From: Pseudeuparius sepicola
Lineage: Eukaryota; Arthropoda; Insecta; Coleoptera; Anthribidae
Reading direction: 5' to 3'
Length of the DNA: 64,000 bases
Assembly: GCA_963920635.1 (NCBI GenBank)
Contig: OY987307.1
Location: 21,715,735-21,779,734, forward strand
The translations under genes were made by a program, and so were the position numbers. The stretch's first letter is position 1, and the number at the start of each line of letters is the position of its first letter. This document shows positions 1 to 12,307 of the stretch, piece after piece. A model generated the notes under the pieces. That model saw only the letters and a list, made by a program, of their open reading frames with translations. It was not told the DNA's origin and did no database searches.

Positions 1-1142
1 CGGAGAGGGGGAGGCGATCTCTGCCATAATGAGGAAAAATCTAACGAGGATGATGGATTCCCCCGCCACTTAAAATACCGCCTATGTGCGTCTGGTGCGT
101 AACGCGACGCCTAATATCTTAAATTTGTGCGACTAATGATGATGATGTTCGGAGTCAGTTCGTTGTCGAGGATTTGCTTTTCAGCTATTATAATGAAGGG
201 TATACGATGGCGAGCATGTCTAGACCAAAACGTCGAAAGCGCCGAGCAAAATGTAGTTTCGCTGTCTTTATCATCTTTATCTGTACGATTTAATTATTAC
301 TCTCCTATGCACTTGTCGGTTCATTTTTTTTTCTAAAAATAACTTTACCAATTACCCACTTCTCCGCCACTGGTTTTATGTTAACCCATGCCGTTATAAC
401 GTATACCAAATATTATGACTTTAACATCTCAACTAGTTTGGTAAATATTCAATAAAATCTACATATTTTTTCCAACTTTAACACCCTGTAACTTTTCGAT
501 GAAGCTTTAAAAAGATATAGTTTAAACGAAAAGGTTATTTTTGAAGATCTATCACCTGTTGAAGTCCTGCTACAAAAAACTGATTCATTATTAATTTCTA
601 AGAAAATTGTATTCTTGATAAAAGTTGGTGCATCATTTGAAACTCAAAACGCACATATCAAAATTTAAATATGTCTTTTTGGATACGAGGTAGATTCAAA
701 AATGTCAAAATAACTCAAGAGTAAAGTACCCTTATTTTTAAAATACGCTAAAAGTTACTTACAAAAGTTTTTTGTAATCAAAGGTGGATGTCAGATTTAA
801 AGTCACAGCCACCTAGTAAAAAAAAGAAATTTAATTTTTTTCGACCACAAAAAAACAATATACTGCAAGCTCAACTTACCATCGGATCTACATAAATTTG
901 CTACTAAACTTTAATGTTGTTCGATTAGCAGCTAGAAATTTAATTTAATCGAAATCAGAGTTTAAAAGTATTAAATTTTTGTGTCCAACTTTCTGCCGGT
1001 CCTTGTATATATGTAATAGAGGTGGGACAAAAATGATTGTATTGGAAAATCAGTCCAGTTTATTTTACGAGGGCCGTGATTTTTCTGTTACTGCCCTTAT
1101 TTTATTGTTGCCTGTTGGAACAAACATAGGGTTAGATCACAT
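1..1142. other. AT-rich sequence, nothing recognised
   Basis: I see no exon, RNA gene or complete mobile element here. The bases near 345-375 (ttctccgccactggtt) resemble the end of the interspersed repeat at 53810-54115 and 60690-60955, so a fragment of that family may end here. Short open frames have no recognisable content. Confidence 0.4.
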
Positions 1143-2027
1143 AAGAGTACGCAGCCCCTAAGAGTACGCACTGGCATTTTTTATTAGTTCCAATGCTATT
1201 CGGATAGAGGTCGCTATTCAATTCAGTGTAGACGCCTTCAATTGACAACAAGTTTTGATTATATTCGCGTGGTGCTCCGTAAAAGATTCGACGAATTACA
1301 GGCAATTAACCAATTTTATACATAATTTTATAATTTTTTGTATCTTACCCTGTGAATGCGTTCGACTGTGCATCTTAAAAAGGCTTTAGATAGGCATGTT
1401 TGGCACAGCATACGATGTGTAATAATTATGGTTGCCTGTTTTAGTTAAATAGATTATTTAATCATCGCTGACATATCCGCAAGAGTACGCATGTAAAGAG
1501 TACGCAAGCACAAACAGGTCTATTAAAAAAGGAATTAAAAAAAGGGGTTGCCACTTGTTGAAAAAACTAGAAAATCTGAATACGATATTCTTTTTTCTCT
1601 CTGGAGGGAACACTAGAGCATTTCAGAATGGATTAAGTGTGATTCATGAGGTGCATGGTGGCACGAAGACTGTACCAACTAACCTATATATTTGTGGTAC
1701 CAACTACCTCAGGCATGGCTCTTTATAATATGTGACTTATGTCAAGAATAATATATTGATGTTATTTGAAATTTTTTGGCGAGTACTTTTAAATCCAGCA
1801 CTGCCTACTCTTTCGAGCTCTCGTTCCTACGTTATCTGTGCTAAGAGTACGCAAACTGTTTTTTTTTTTATTAAAGACGTAATATCTCTCATGTCGATAA
1901 TTATAAAAAAATATTTCTTTGCATTACATATTCTTAAATGTAATAAGGAATTTATACTGTGTCGAATAAATCTGTATTACTTATTGTTGTCGATTTATTT
2001 AACTTTAAATATTAAGTGCGTACTCTT
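1143..2027. repeat. cluster of AAGAGTACGCA motifs
   Basis: The exact 11-mer AAGAGTACGCA occurs on the plus strand at 1143-1153, 1160-1170, 1481-1491, 1496-1506 and 1843-1853, and inverted at 2017-2027. Two of the groups are close pairs spaced 15-17 bp. Such repeated short motifs near inverted termini resemble the subterminal transposase-binding repeats of some DNA transposons, but I cannot define the element ends. Confidence 0.6.
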
Positions 2028-2667
2028 GGGTGACCTTACAATTTTTGAATCGATTTTTTTATGTACCTATTTATTTATTTTACTGTAGTCTTTCTCAAAT
2101 TCCAAAGTGCACTTAAACTTTACTTATTCTAATACTATACTTGCCCTGTCGTCAAAACAAAAAAAAATCATGTACATCACAAAGTGTGTGCGAATAATTA
2201 TTAATAAATCTATCTAAGGTATTTATTGTTATTGTTCCATCGACATCTGGTTCATTCGTCATAATATCTGGATGTGGCCATTTGTCTGGCGCGACTGCCC
2301 CATACGTTCTCGCTTTATTTTCGTCAGATGTTCCCCCAAATCCGCCCTGAATTATTTGTTTGCAATACAAGTGTCAGACGGCGGAGGAAACAAAAACGGG
2401 AAAACGCCTAATCCACAAATTCGGCGGAATGTCACGCAACCGCAATTAAACATTTTCAGGATGCGACAAGAACTGGACTAAAATTAGATTGGAATAAAAG
2501 GAAGGCAGCAAGGTTCGTGTAGTCACTTTTAAAGAACTAATTTCGTATTCTGCTGACAAATAACGGGAGGGACCTGTTTTCTTACTATTTTTTTTATAGT
2601 GGCGACGTTAGTACAAGCCACAAATCCAAGGGCTGACCGAAGCTACTAACTCCTGCCCAGTGATGTA
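2028..2667. other. unique sequence, nothing recognised
   Basis: No repeat or coding signal is recognised. A minus-strand frame of 72 codons at 2152-2370 overlaps a plus-strand frame of similar length and neither has a known motif. Confidence 0.35.
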
Positions 2668-2856
2668 ATGTATCGAGATACATGTATCTAGATACTGTAT
2701 CTAGATACTTTTTATGTACCTAGATACTGTATCTAGATACTTTTTATATACCTAGATACGTATCTAGATACTTACAAAAATCAGGATCTGCTTTTGTATC
2801 TAGATCCTTTTGAAAGTATCTAATAGATACTTATTAGATACTAGATACATTTTTTT
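2668..2856. repeat. TATCTAGATAC palindromic microsatellite array
   Basis: About 190 bp are built from irregular copies of the self-complementary unit gtatctagatac, alternating with actttttat spacers. The 3' side degenerates to tattagatac forms. The unit is palindromic, so the array can fold into many alternative hairpins. Confidence 0.85.
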
Positions 2857-3307
2857 AGCCAAGATGCCAAGGAGTGTCGCGTGCCCAAGGTCCTTACCTT
2901 ACAATGAAGTGAAAATATTACGGTGACAATATTTTTGGTTTTACAAAGATAAAAAGTTCAAAGGTAATTAATTATACAGAAGTTTCCTGCTTATAAGAAA
3001 GGTGAATGTACATTTCATAAAAACATAAATAGAAAAGCATCCTCCAGTACCTACCTACCATTTGTGAAAAAGGGATCAATTCACATAGAAACTACCTCTC
3101 CACTATTATAGAGGCTGTCTGGTAGGATGCAAACAATGGTTCTAAACATGGACCGTTTTCTTAAAATATTACATCCTACATCTAAGTAGGTACTGAATAT
3201 AAGCACGTCGTTTACATTTTTGATTATGTACATAAGCCTGTAAAGTCGAGGAATGTAAAAATGTAAGTACCTAATTATAAATTTTACTATTTTAGAAGCC
3301 CAAAGGA

Positions 3308-4025
3308 ATGATTTGTTGTAAAGCTGTCTGCAAGGCAAAGGAACATCGTGAAGATACTATGTTTTTTCGATTCCCGAAGGGATTCACAAATATGGAAGGA
3401 ATGGGTTTGAAGATGCTATAGGAAGTATACATTTTCACCGAAGAATAAACACATTTGTAGTAGACGCTTTCATAAGTCCAAGGTTTTGAAAATGAATTGA
3501 AAACAACATTGTTCGGTACTTGCCCCACAGAATCAAAACGACAGGTACGCATTTTGGACACTTTTGTTTGTGCATTTAATTAATAAGGAATATTATTTAA
3601 GCAATACTGTCTCTGTTATTACTACACAACTTGGGCGAAGTACAAGAAGTTGCAGATAAATCGTACGCTACTTCCTCATCTCAAAGATCAAGACGGACTG
3701 CAGAGAGAAACGAAACGAAGCGTATACAGAAATCTTTAATACTTGATAAGAATAAGAATGAAGTAGATTGATGTTCAGGTAGCTAGAGGAATATTTATTT
3801 ATTTGTCGGACTTTTTTAACGTATTGTTATTTTTTTAAGGTATAGAAGCGAATGTTAGTATGCTATACACAGCCAAATAGAAGAGCAAGTCGCATCTAAA
3901 GGTTGTAATCGAAATACCTAAACAAAACATAAAGGCCTTGCAGGAGGAAAATGATCTGTTAAAACAAAAAAACTTTGAATTCGAAGGATGTTGCTATCGT
4001 CAGGAAAACAATCTCCCCAGTCGTA
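3308..4025 (+). pseudogene. THAP zinc-finger gene relic (transposon-derived)
   Basis: From ATG 3308 the frame reads a THAP-like start (CCKAVCKAKEHRED, then MFFRFPKG) before losing frame. About 60 bp further, another frame gives FSPKNKHICSRRFHKSKV, the second half of the C2CH finger with the expected His replaced by Arg. Further on, 3938-3990 encodes a heptad-like stretch (KALQEENDLLKQKNFEFE), as in the coiled coil of THAP proteins. At least one frameshift and several stops make it a dead copy. THAP fingers are DNA-binding domains of P-type and some other DNA transposases, and also occur in host proteins. Confidence 0.65.
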
Positions 4026-5240
4026 CGACAAACTCAACTTTTCGACCTTTGTATCATAAACTACTGTTGGGTGGGTATTCATATTTTTCTGAACTAATTA
4101 ATTTTAATAACACCCTGTATCTCCGCAACTGGGGGCCTTACAAGCTTCATATTAACCTTAAATTTGACAACTCATCCGCTCATGTGACACGCCAAGTTTG
4201 AAGAAAATATCTCGTATACTTCTAGAGATACTAAGAAATATGTGTATTTTTCTCTAAACTTCTACGCTCTGTATAAAAAAAAACTATGGGCCGTAGGAGA
4301 AAAAAATACATGAAAAAGTGCCCTTATTTTGACTCCAAGAATACGTGGTTTCATTTTTGACCATCAGTTTAGTTACACCCTGTATATTTCTAAAATTTCA
4401 CGTACGGGAATGTTCCAGAAGAGAATTTTTGTTCTACAAGAATAACAGAGAGTTGGATCTCATCCTTCCAATTTTCCAATTCAAATTTTGGCACCTTGCA
4501 TTTTATTTCTAATTTACGTCATGCAGTAGCTATAATTATCAATAGTAGTCATTTAGGATGTTTATCAAACGAACTGACACTAAGAAAATAATTTTAATAA
4601 TAAGGACCTGCCAAGTCCAATAAACCATATATTTAGAGTATGTCCCTGAGTAAATGTCATTAAAAAAATTGTTTTTGAAATGCGTTGTATGTAGTAGGTT
4701 ATTTATTAATTAAATGAGTAAATTTTAGATATCTGGAAATTTTAAATATCTGTAGTAAAGTAGGTACACCTATATGAAACTCACTTCTATTCACAGCCAA
4801 ATCAAAAACTTCTGTTGGGCACTAGACTATAGGATAGACACCTATTTAAAAATATATATATAATTTGCACAGTGTGCCCACGTTTGGTTGTGTTGTGTTT
4901 ATCAAGCAGTTTATCAGATATCTAGTGTATCTTGATAAAACAAATTAAAACGCGCTGAAGATGTCAAGATTTGATCGATTTAAGACCGTTTGCAACTAAA
5001 ATTACAGTGGGAAGCAAAATAATAATTGGAAAAATCTAGGTAGCTATAAAAAACGACAAAAAAATTACGTATATTTAGTAGATTTAGTCAAATTTTTAGT
5101 AAAAAAAATCGCTAATATGCTATTCTGAAAATTGACAATTTCAAAAAATCATAGCTAACCATGGAACAATTATCACCCAATCCAAATAGCAGTGTCTGTT
5201 GTATATATATTTCCTTAGGTCAATCTAAAATGTATGTATA
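4026..5240. other. AT-rich sequence, nothing definite
   Basis: Fragments of CACCCTGTA-type element ends occur near 4110 and 4377, but I found no matching partner termini. No exon or RNA gene is recognised. Confidence 0.35.
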
Positions 5241-5813
5241 TACAGGGTTAACTATCACTTAGTACAAAAATTTTTATGGCAGATAAAGAAAAATTAGACT
5301 TGCTAAAATAAATTTTCAAAAATTTTCTAACATTTGTCTTAAGCCTAAAAAAATTTTTTTTCAAATTGTATTAAACCCCTCAAAAAACGCCGCCTATGGA
5401 CGCCCGCGCGACATGTCTAAAAATTTCGCATATGTCAATAGCGCGGCGTTGCCACGTCTATCAATTTATCCGAGGATTCACCACAAAATTTCGATTTCCT
5501 TGTAAAAACGATTACTTTCTGAGGAACATGTAGAATGCCTATGAAACACCTACCTTACTGACATTTCCAGGATTGTTTGCACCATTTTCTGTTTTCTTGC
5601 TTTTTTACATTAAAAGTCACACAACACAACATTCACATTTTTTAAATCTGTTGGGGATCTCTTGGTTTCCCTCTGCTATTCCTTTTGTTTGAAGCGAGGT
5701 ACTCAGCCTGACGACCACGACGAGGTAGATCCCCTCCGCCAGGAAAACCCCGAAGGGTAACCGAAAAATCACAACTGCACTAGCACACATTGCACAAATG
5801 CACATGCAAAGCA

Positions 5814-7138
5814 CTACAGTAGCTGTTCAAAGAGGCCGCCGTTAACTTCGATGCACAAATTCACTCGGTTAACTAAAGAAGTCCGGATACGTGCAAAAAG
5901 TCCATGATTATTCCGGATTTGAACAGCTGCACCTTCAATTCGTTCACGTAACTGCTGCTCGTTGTCGATTTCCTGCTCGTACACAATCGCCTTCATGAAT
6001 CCCCAAATACAAAAATCCATTGGATTCAAGTCTGGTGATCGCGGCGGCCATGCAATGGGCCCTCCTCTTCCGATCCAACGGTTGGGGCATTGGTCGTCTA
6101 AAAGTGCACGAACAGGTCTCGCAAAATGGGCTGGTGCACCATCGTGCATAAACCACATGTCATGCAGTACTTGTAGTGGCAAATTATCAAACAAAACATT
6201 TGTCAGAAAATACAAGTATCGTTCAGCGTTTAAATTTTCCGGTAGAATGTATGGTCCAATTAATCGATCTCCATAAACTCCAGCCCAAACATTGATGGAA
6301 AACCGACGTTGGAAATTAAACCGCCGAACAGCATGTGGGTTCTCATCGGACCAAATATGGCTGTTGTGTCTAAAAAAAAAAACAAAAATTTAGAAATATT
6401 CACAATTTTGGCGAAGGCGTTAGGATTGACATAGCCAATTTTATAATAAATAAAAAAGATAATATGGAGGAGAGAAAGCTATAAGTAAGTAAAAATTTAC
6501 ATACGTGTTTAAAACCCCAGCACGTGTGAAGCAGCATTCGTCTGTCCAAAGAATGTTGAAAACAAAGTTTGGGTCTTGGGCGATTCGATCACGTAGCCAA
6601 GTGCAGTAGGTCATTCTCACCGGAAAATCATTTGCTTCTAATGCTTGGACCTTTTGTATGTGATAAGGGTGAAGGCCGTTTTCCCTTAGAATCCTCCATG
6701 CCTGTAAATAATTGTATTGTTACATTTTAAATTTTATGTAGGTATTAGGTGCAAGCAAAGACAATCCCATCACATGGGATAGTCTTTGGTAGAAGTCAGT
6801 TTTATTGGTTTTATTTTACTTGCCTTGTTCTGAGATATTCCCAATCTCCTTGCAATAGCTGTAGTGCTTATGGAAGGTTGCTCTTCCACCAAATCAAGCA
6901 CTGACTCAACATCGTCCATGTTCATTTGCCCTCCAGGCCCACCCCTTCGAGCTTGCAAAACACCAGTGTTTCGCATACGTTGTACAATGTTCACGAAAGT
7001 ACGTGGGTTAGGCATATTTGCCCTGTTAGGAAAACGAATACGGTATTCTGCTGCAGCTCGATGTGCACTTTCATCGCATCTCCCGTACATTATAACCATG
7101 TCCGTCAACTCGGCGTTCGAATACTCCGGCATTTTCAC
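5814..7138 (-). CDS. DUF4817/DDE transposase, apparently intact, three exons
   Basis: The transposase cuts and pastes its own element in the nucleus. Exons 7138-6824, 6701-6505 and 6369-5814 join in frame to 355 residues. Residues about 3-58 form the DUF4817 helix-turn-helix (YSNAELTDMVIMYG). A second HTH lies near 88-112 and spans the first junction. The catalytic triad is D159 (ILWTDE), D247 (WFMHDGAPAH) and D284 (RSPDLNPMDF), a DD36D spacing by my count. Intron 1 (122 bp) appears to use a GC donor (AAG then gcaagt) with a normal AG acceptor; the nearby GT alternative puts exon 2 out of frame. Intron 2 (135 bp) is gtatgt...ttag. No stop or frameshift was seen. Whether it is transcribed is unknown. 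Confidence 0.88.
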
Positions 7139-7239
7139 AAAGACGCTGAACGATTTGCCGCGAAAATCAAGACCAAACTGGGAAATAACGCCATGTTACA
7201 TTCGCAAATGCCCTCCGTCGGCTACTAGCCAAACTTGAA

Positions 7240-8222
7240 AAGGTTTGTTCCAACAGGGTCAATAACCGTGCTCAAGTACGTTCAGCGCATGCGCACTACC
7301 CCACTGGCTGTTCCAACTGAATTATGTACCTACCGACACGGGACGATACACGCACTGTTCCAGCCGATTTATGGATCATTTGTGTATCGTCCTTGTACGA
7401 TAAAAACGGTGCCTGGTCTAAAGCAATAACCGCGTGTACTGACATGCGCAGTGTATGGTCGTGTGACAGAGATAAACATTAACATCATATTTTTGTTTTT
7501 ACGTAGATAGGTTTAAATCGATGGCTGGGATCGTGTTTTTTATTTCTTGTTGGTTTTTGGCTTGTTGGGTAGGGCGGGGAATCGTTGAACAATAATTTTT
7601 TAGAGTGAAGAGTGAGGTTAGCCCACCGAACATTCGGTTAGCCACATATTAAACACGCAGGTTAGGTGCGGTCGCAAAACGTGATTTGGTCGATTTGATT
7701 CACAATCCGTTCCATCTGAAATTTTCTTTGGGATCGCACATGAACGGTGCAAAACTAGCGCATGCGTTCTTTAAGGGTTATCATCTAGTTCATGTACAGT
7801 TCTGTGACGGTACGTAAATTCGAGTTGGAACAAATGATCCCAAAGAAAATTTCAGATGGAACGGAAAAATTGTTCAACGATTCCCCGCCCTACCCAACAA
7901 GCCAAAAACCAACAAGAAATAAAAAACACGATCCCAGCCATCGATTTAAACCTATCTACGTAAAAACAAAAATATGATGTTAATGTTTATCTCTGTCACA
8001 CGACCATACACTGCGCATGTCAGTACACGCGGTTATTGCTTTAGACCAGGCACCGTTTTTATCGTACAAGGACGATACACAAATGATCCATAAATCGGCT
8101 GGAACAGTGCGTGTATCGTCCCGTGTCGGTAGGTACATAATTCAGTTGGAACAGCCAGTGGGGTAGTGCGCATGCGCTGAACGTACTTGAGCACGGTTAT
8201 TGACCCTGTTGGAACAAACCTT
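7240..8222. mobile_element. 983-bp palindromic (fold-back) element nested in the DUF4817 transposon
   Basis: The arms 7240-7593 and 7869-8222 (354 bp each) are reverse complements with almost no differences over the parts compared. The 275-bp centre holds a second inverted repeat, 7707-7735 against 7834-7862. The ends read aaggtttgttcc. It carries no gene: the 64-residue frame in one arm is simply repeated in the other. I could not find a clear target-site duplication, so the mechanism of insertion is open. Confidence 0.88.
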
Positions 8223-8825
8223 GTATGTACAGTTAGTTGCCTAGCTAGGAAGTTATGAAATGACGAACGGGGCAACGCGGAGCAGTCGAAAAAACGTTTC
8301 ATAGACTCGACCGGGCCGATACGTCGCTTAATTCATACCGCCGAGGCTTCAGAACAATAAATCCTTTATCTATGCTTCAGAAGAGGTTAGATGGTGGACA
8401 AGAATTCATCAGAGGAGCTCCGGGGGTATTAAGGGAGACGGCTTGTGGTGTCGCGGTAATGAGCTTTCCGCGAGAGTAGGAACCGGTCCGGATACGAGCT
8501 AAGGTAAGGGGAATCTAATAGCGCTGCATCTGTACAGATTCAAATCGATTGTTATTTATGTATTTTTTAAATTTGTTTGAGTAAAAAGGTATTTTCACCG
8601 TTCCTAAATCAACGGCAACACCGCGGAAAATCACTTCAGCTGTCAGTACCTTCAGAAGCCAAATTGGATGACGTCATTAAAGGCGGGGATTTACAGGGAA
8701 AATAGGGGTCTTTACCCGTTTTTTTAAAGATCGTAAAAAAAATCTAAAAATATTTTTCTATGTTTTCTTAAGCCACCCTGCGCACGTGGTAAAAATTTTT
8801 GTACTAAGTCATAGTTAACCCTGTA

Positions 8826-9258
8826 TATTGCCGAATTTTTCTTGTCTACTACATTTGTCTACATACTTTTCAGAAAAGCAGCACAGAAAAGAAGTTGAAA
8901 AAATACGTTCTCTACCTCGTTCTCTACTCAACAATTCATAACAACGTTAACCAACAAAATATCCTTAACTCCCTATAATTTTTAGTTGCCTCTAATCAAC
9001 CATACAAGGAACCAAACTTAGCAACGTCAATATAACAGAAATAAATACTTTCACAGCACATCACACATCACGTAACATTTTTTTAATTTAAATTTATATT
9101 TAATTATTATCGTTATACATTTTATTTATTTAAATATAATTTATTTAATTAACCTTACTATAATTCCCTTGCTTCATAAATAACTATTTCTTAATAATAA
9201 GTTTAGATAATGTTACAAAGGGTCATTTTACCTACAAATGAAATAAAATAAATATTAA
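8826..9258. other. AT-rich spacer, nothing recognised
   Basis: Strongly AT-rich sequence between two TA-flanked elements, with no coding or RNA signal. Confidence 0.4.
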
Positions 9259-9260
9259 TA

Positions 9261-9953
9261 GACCGGGAAGATAGTGACACATTTTTGGACATGATTTTAC
9301 TCAGTATGCCTTTCAAAGGGCATTAATAATAAGGTATGAATCAGAGAGTCATCCTGGGTTCTTCATATGGAAAAGTGAGTTTTTATTTATTCAAAAAATA
9401 TTCGTTTTGGTATGATTTTAGTCAGGCTGCCATGTGTTTTATAATTATAAAACCATAAGCATACCGTTAACGTGGACCCAAAGGGCTACTATTGTCACGT
9501 GAACTTTTATTTTAATATCTACTTAATTTTTCCACGTTTCTGAACAGGTAAAGTACACTTTACATTGAATAAATCGTTTAAATGATTAAATAACGTTAAA
9601 TTTTTAAACTTACTTGGACATGCGCAAACGGTACTTATGCCATTCTTTTTTCAGCAGCCTGTTCAGAAATGTGGAAAAATTAATCATTAAAGTACAAGTT
9701 CACGTGACAATAATAGCCCTTTGGGCCCACGCTAACAGTATGCCTATGGATTTCGGAGGAATTTTCTATTTTGAACTAAGATCATATCAAAACGCATATT
9801 TTTCGAATAAATGAAAACTCACTTTTCCATATGAAGAACCCAGGATGACTCTCTAATTCATATCTTATTATTGTGAGATACACGCAACATAATGCCCTTT
9901 GAAAGGCATACTGAGTAAAATCACGTCCAAAAATCTGTCACTATCTCCCGGTC
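9261..9953. mobile_element. 693-bp TA-flanked palindromic MITE (GACCGGGA termini)
   Basis: The ends are gaccgggaagatagtgaca and its near reverse complement tgtcactatctcccggtc, with TA on each side. The arms, about 290-300 bp, can be followed from 9261 to about 9549 and from about 9655 to 9953 with scattered mismatches and a few indels. A half copy of the same family lies at 36155-36339. It has no coding capacity, and the TA target suggests mobilisation by a mariner-superfamily transposase. Confidence 0.88.
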
Positions 9954-9955
9954 TA

Positions 9956-10589
9956 TAAAGTTGGCACCTACAACTTCAGTCTAAAACTTTTTTTGGGGAT
10001 ATCTCAAAAAAATCACGAAATGAATGGCACAAAATTCGCGTGCCCCCTTCGTCGTTAAAAATGTTTCGTCTAAACCAATTTGTAGATGTAGTCCTTATTA
10101 TTCCCCGGGGAATTCAATTATGTTTATTTTTCCCCTAACAAATATGCGACCCGTAAAATGTCCGATTTTATTGTCGCCTCGTAAATTTTCATTTTAGTAA
10201 TCTCGCTTTAATTCGGCGACGGTCCTTCCGAGAGTGGCAATAAAACCGGGACTTATTTCTGTATTTCGGGATTTGGAGAAAAGAAAGTGACGGCTTTTTG
10301 TGTAGGTAACAAATCGACTATTAGCTGGAAAACAAATGTCCGCATTATTTGTCATCGGTGCTGGCGGACCGTTCCCCGCTCTCATTTTTGTAAGTTCTCG
10401 CTGCGGGGTTGATAAAAGATGTCTTGAATAGGAGGCAATAAACAAAGTTTCCCATTCGTCGTTCTAACTTTCTTATTTTCGAGCAATTTGTCTGGGTTCC
10501 CTCGAGAAATGCGAATAAATATTTAATAAATTGTCTCGTCTCGATGATATCGTGAAAAACTCAATGAGAAAAGTTAGTTACTTAGTTCT
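9956..10589. other. unique, moderately CpG-rich sequence
   Basis: No element termini or motifs were recognised. A minus-strand frame of 83 codons (10194-10445) has no known domain. The lack of repeats makes it a candidate conserved noncoding block, which is inference only. Confidence 0.3.
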
Positions 10590-12307
10590 TTAATTGGGTT
10601 TTTCGCCACCAAAATTGATTAAAATACAACTTTTTGAAGTTCGCTGAAAAAATCATAAATTCTTAACAGTAAATGAACGAAACTTTGAACGTTTAACGCA
10701 CAAAACAATTTCAACAAATTTGTTTTCTGATGAGCTTTCGGAGAATAAATCTTCCTCCTTTCTCAAAGATCATGTCACGTCAAGTGAAATGACAGATTAA
10801 TAAATATCAGTTAAAATGTCTTCACAACGCAGAAACAATAGCCAAGCCACCTGTCTGATATTGTATTCTGTGTTCTATCTAATTATCTATACTTTAGACT
10901 TTAGTAGAAAGGACAAATTTGAATATAGATGCAATATTAGAACTAACAACACTATGTGTTAAAACCACTTATTTCCAATAATTAGGAAGTAAATTTTACC
11001 AGCAGTAATTTGGAATGGCTATGAGCCTCCTTTATCACCATTCATAAGCAATTTATTCCTGGAATATTTTGAACAAAATGAGTTTACTAGATATGTTTAC
11101 CAACCTAATGTTTGGTGGAGATATGTAGATGACATTATTTGTTATATGGAAAAATGGAGTAGATGATATAAATTAATTATTAAATTTTATAAACCCCCCA
11201 GAACCTACTATTAAGTTTACCCTAGAAATTGAAAATAATAATCATTTATCTTTCTTAGATGCTTCTATACTCAAATCAGATAGTATAGAAACTAGCGTCT
11301 ATATATATAGAAAACCAACACATATTAATAGATAGGTATCTCCATTTTAACTGCAATGATCATATTAGTGTTAAAAAAGGAGTAATTAAAAGTTTGTATG
11401 ACAGGGCTAAAACGATTTGTTCTAATAACACAACATTTGAGGAGGTAATTAAACATATATAAAAAATATTCTTGAGAGGAATAGTTATCCTATTGATTTT
11501 GTTGAGCAAGTTTTTCAGGATTTCCAACAAAATAACAATGCTATTAGAGAAATAAATCTATTGGACCGAACAGTACAATTAATTATTCCTTATATTCCTG
11601 GACTATCAGATAAGCTAAAAAGCAAAGGCAATCGTTTTAATGTCAGAACAGTATTTAAAACCAAAAATACATTAAGACCGATGCTAGCTAAAACCAAACT
11701 ATTTAATGAGGCACTAAGTTAAAAAAATTGCATTTATAAAATTCCTTGTGAATGTGGAAAGTTCTATGTTGGGGAGACTTGTGGGGCATTTAATGTTCGT
11801 TTAAAAGAACATAAAAATTATATCAGGCACGATCAAATTTCGAAGTTAAAAAATATAGGAACACCCTTAGTAAGAGTGGTCCAAACCAATTTTTAAAGAA
11901 GAAGTAGGAAATGGACGGAGAATTAAAAATTCAGCATTCAGCATTTATTCTAGGAAATAGGTACAACTGTGTTGCTGAATGTTCAGTGGAATTCAGTAAA
12001 ATATTATTGCCAGTTATTCAAAGAGAAGTTAGTATGGATAATTAGATAGAAACCAGGGTACAATATCAGACAGGTGGCTAGGCTATTGTTCCTGTTGACA
12101 TTTTCACTTAACATTTATTAATCTGTCATCTGTCACTTTGACGTCTTTGAGAAAGGAGGAAGATTTATTCTACGGAAGCTCAGAAAACAAATGTGTTGAA
12201 GTTATTTTTTGAGTTAAACGTTCAAAGTTTCGTTCATTTAGTGTTAAAAATTTATGAATTTTCCAGGCCAGTTTTAATCAGTTTTGGTTTCGAAAAAACC
12301 CAATTAA
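10590..12307 (+). mobile_element. Penelope-like retroelement relic with inverted long terminal repeats
   Basis: Inverted arms of about 260-290 bp (10590-10877 and 12050-12307) flank broken coding sequence on the plus strand. The frames encode a reverse transcriptase palm (PPLSPFISNLFLEYFE, then WWRYVDDIICYMEK), a downstream RT region (HLSFLDASILK, then VYIYRKPTHINR) and a GIY-YIG endonuclease start ([19 protein letters not shown] with RLKEHKNY). Several frameshifts and stops separate them. RT plus GIY-YIG defines Penelope-like elements, whose copies often carry tandem or inverted long repeats. The 5' part of the RT is missing. Confidence 0.88.
11025..11960 (+). pseudogene. Penelope-like RT and GIY-YIG endonuclease, broken
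   Basis: The polyprotein reverse-transcribes element RNA and nicks the target. Visible are the RT motif with catalytic YVDD, a thumb-side segment, an alpha-helical linker (NLLDRTVQLIIPYIPG) and the GIY-YIG core written here as CIY and YVG. A stop lies just before the GIY-YIG core and several frame changes are needed, so no functional protein is possible from this copy. Confidence 0.85.

Larger units (their letters stand above)
5243..8823 (-). mobile_element. DUF4817 mariner-superfamily DNA transposon with TIRs and TA duplications
   Basis: The terminal inverted repeats are 5243-5275 and 8791-8823. They begin cagggttaac and agree at 32 of 33 positions. TA dinucleotides flank both ends (5241-5242, 8824-8825), the target duplication of Tc1/mariner elements. 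The element carries a transposase on the minus strand (5814-7138). Its promoter-side half is enlarged by a 983-bp palindromic insertion at 7240-8222; without that the element would be about 2.6 kb. The good TIRs and open coding frame suggest a young insertion. Confidence 0.92.
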
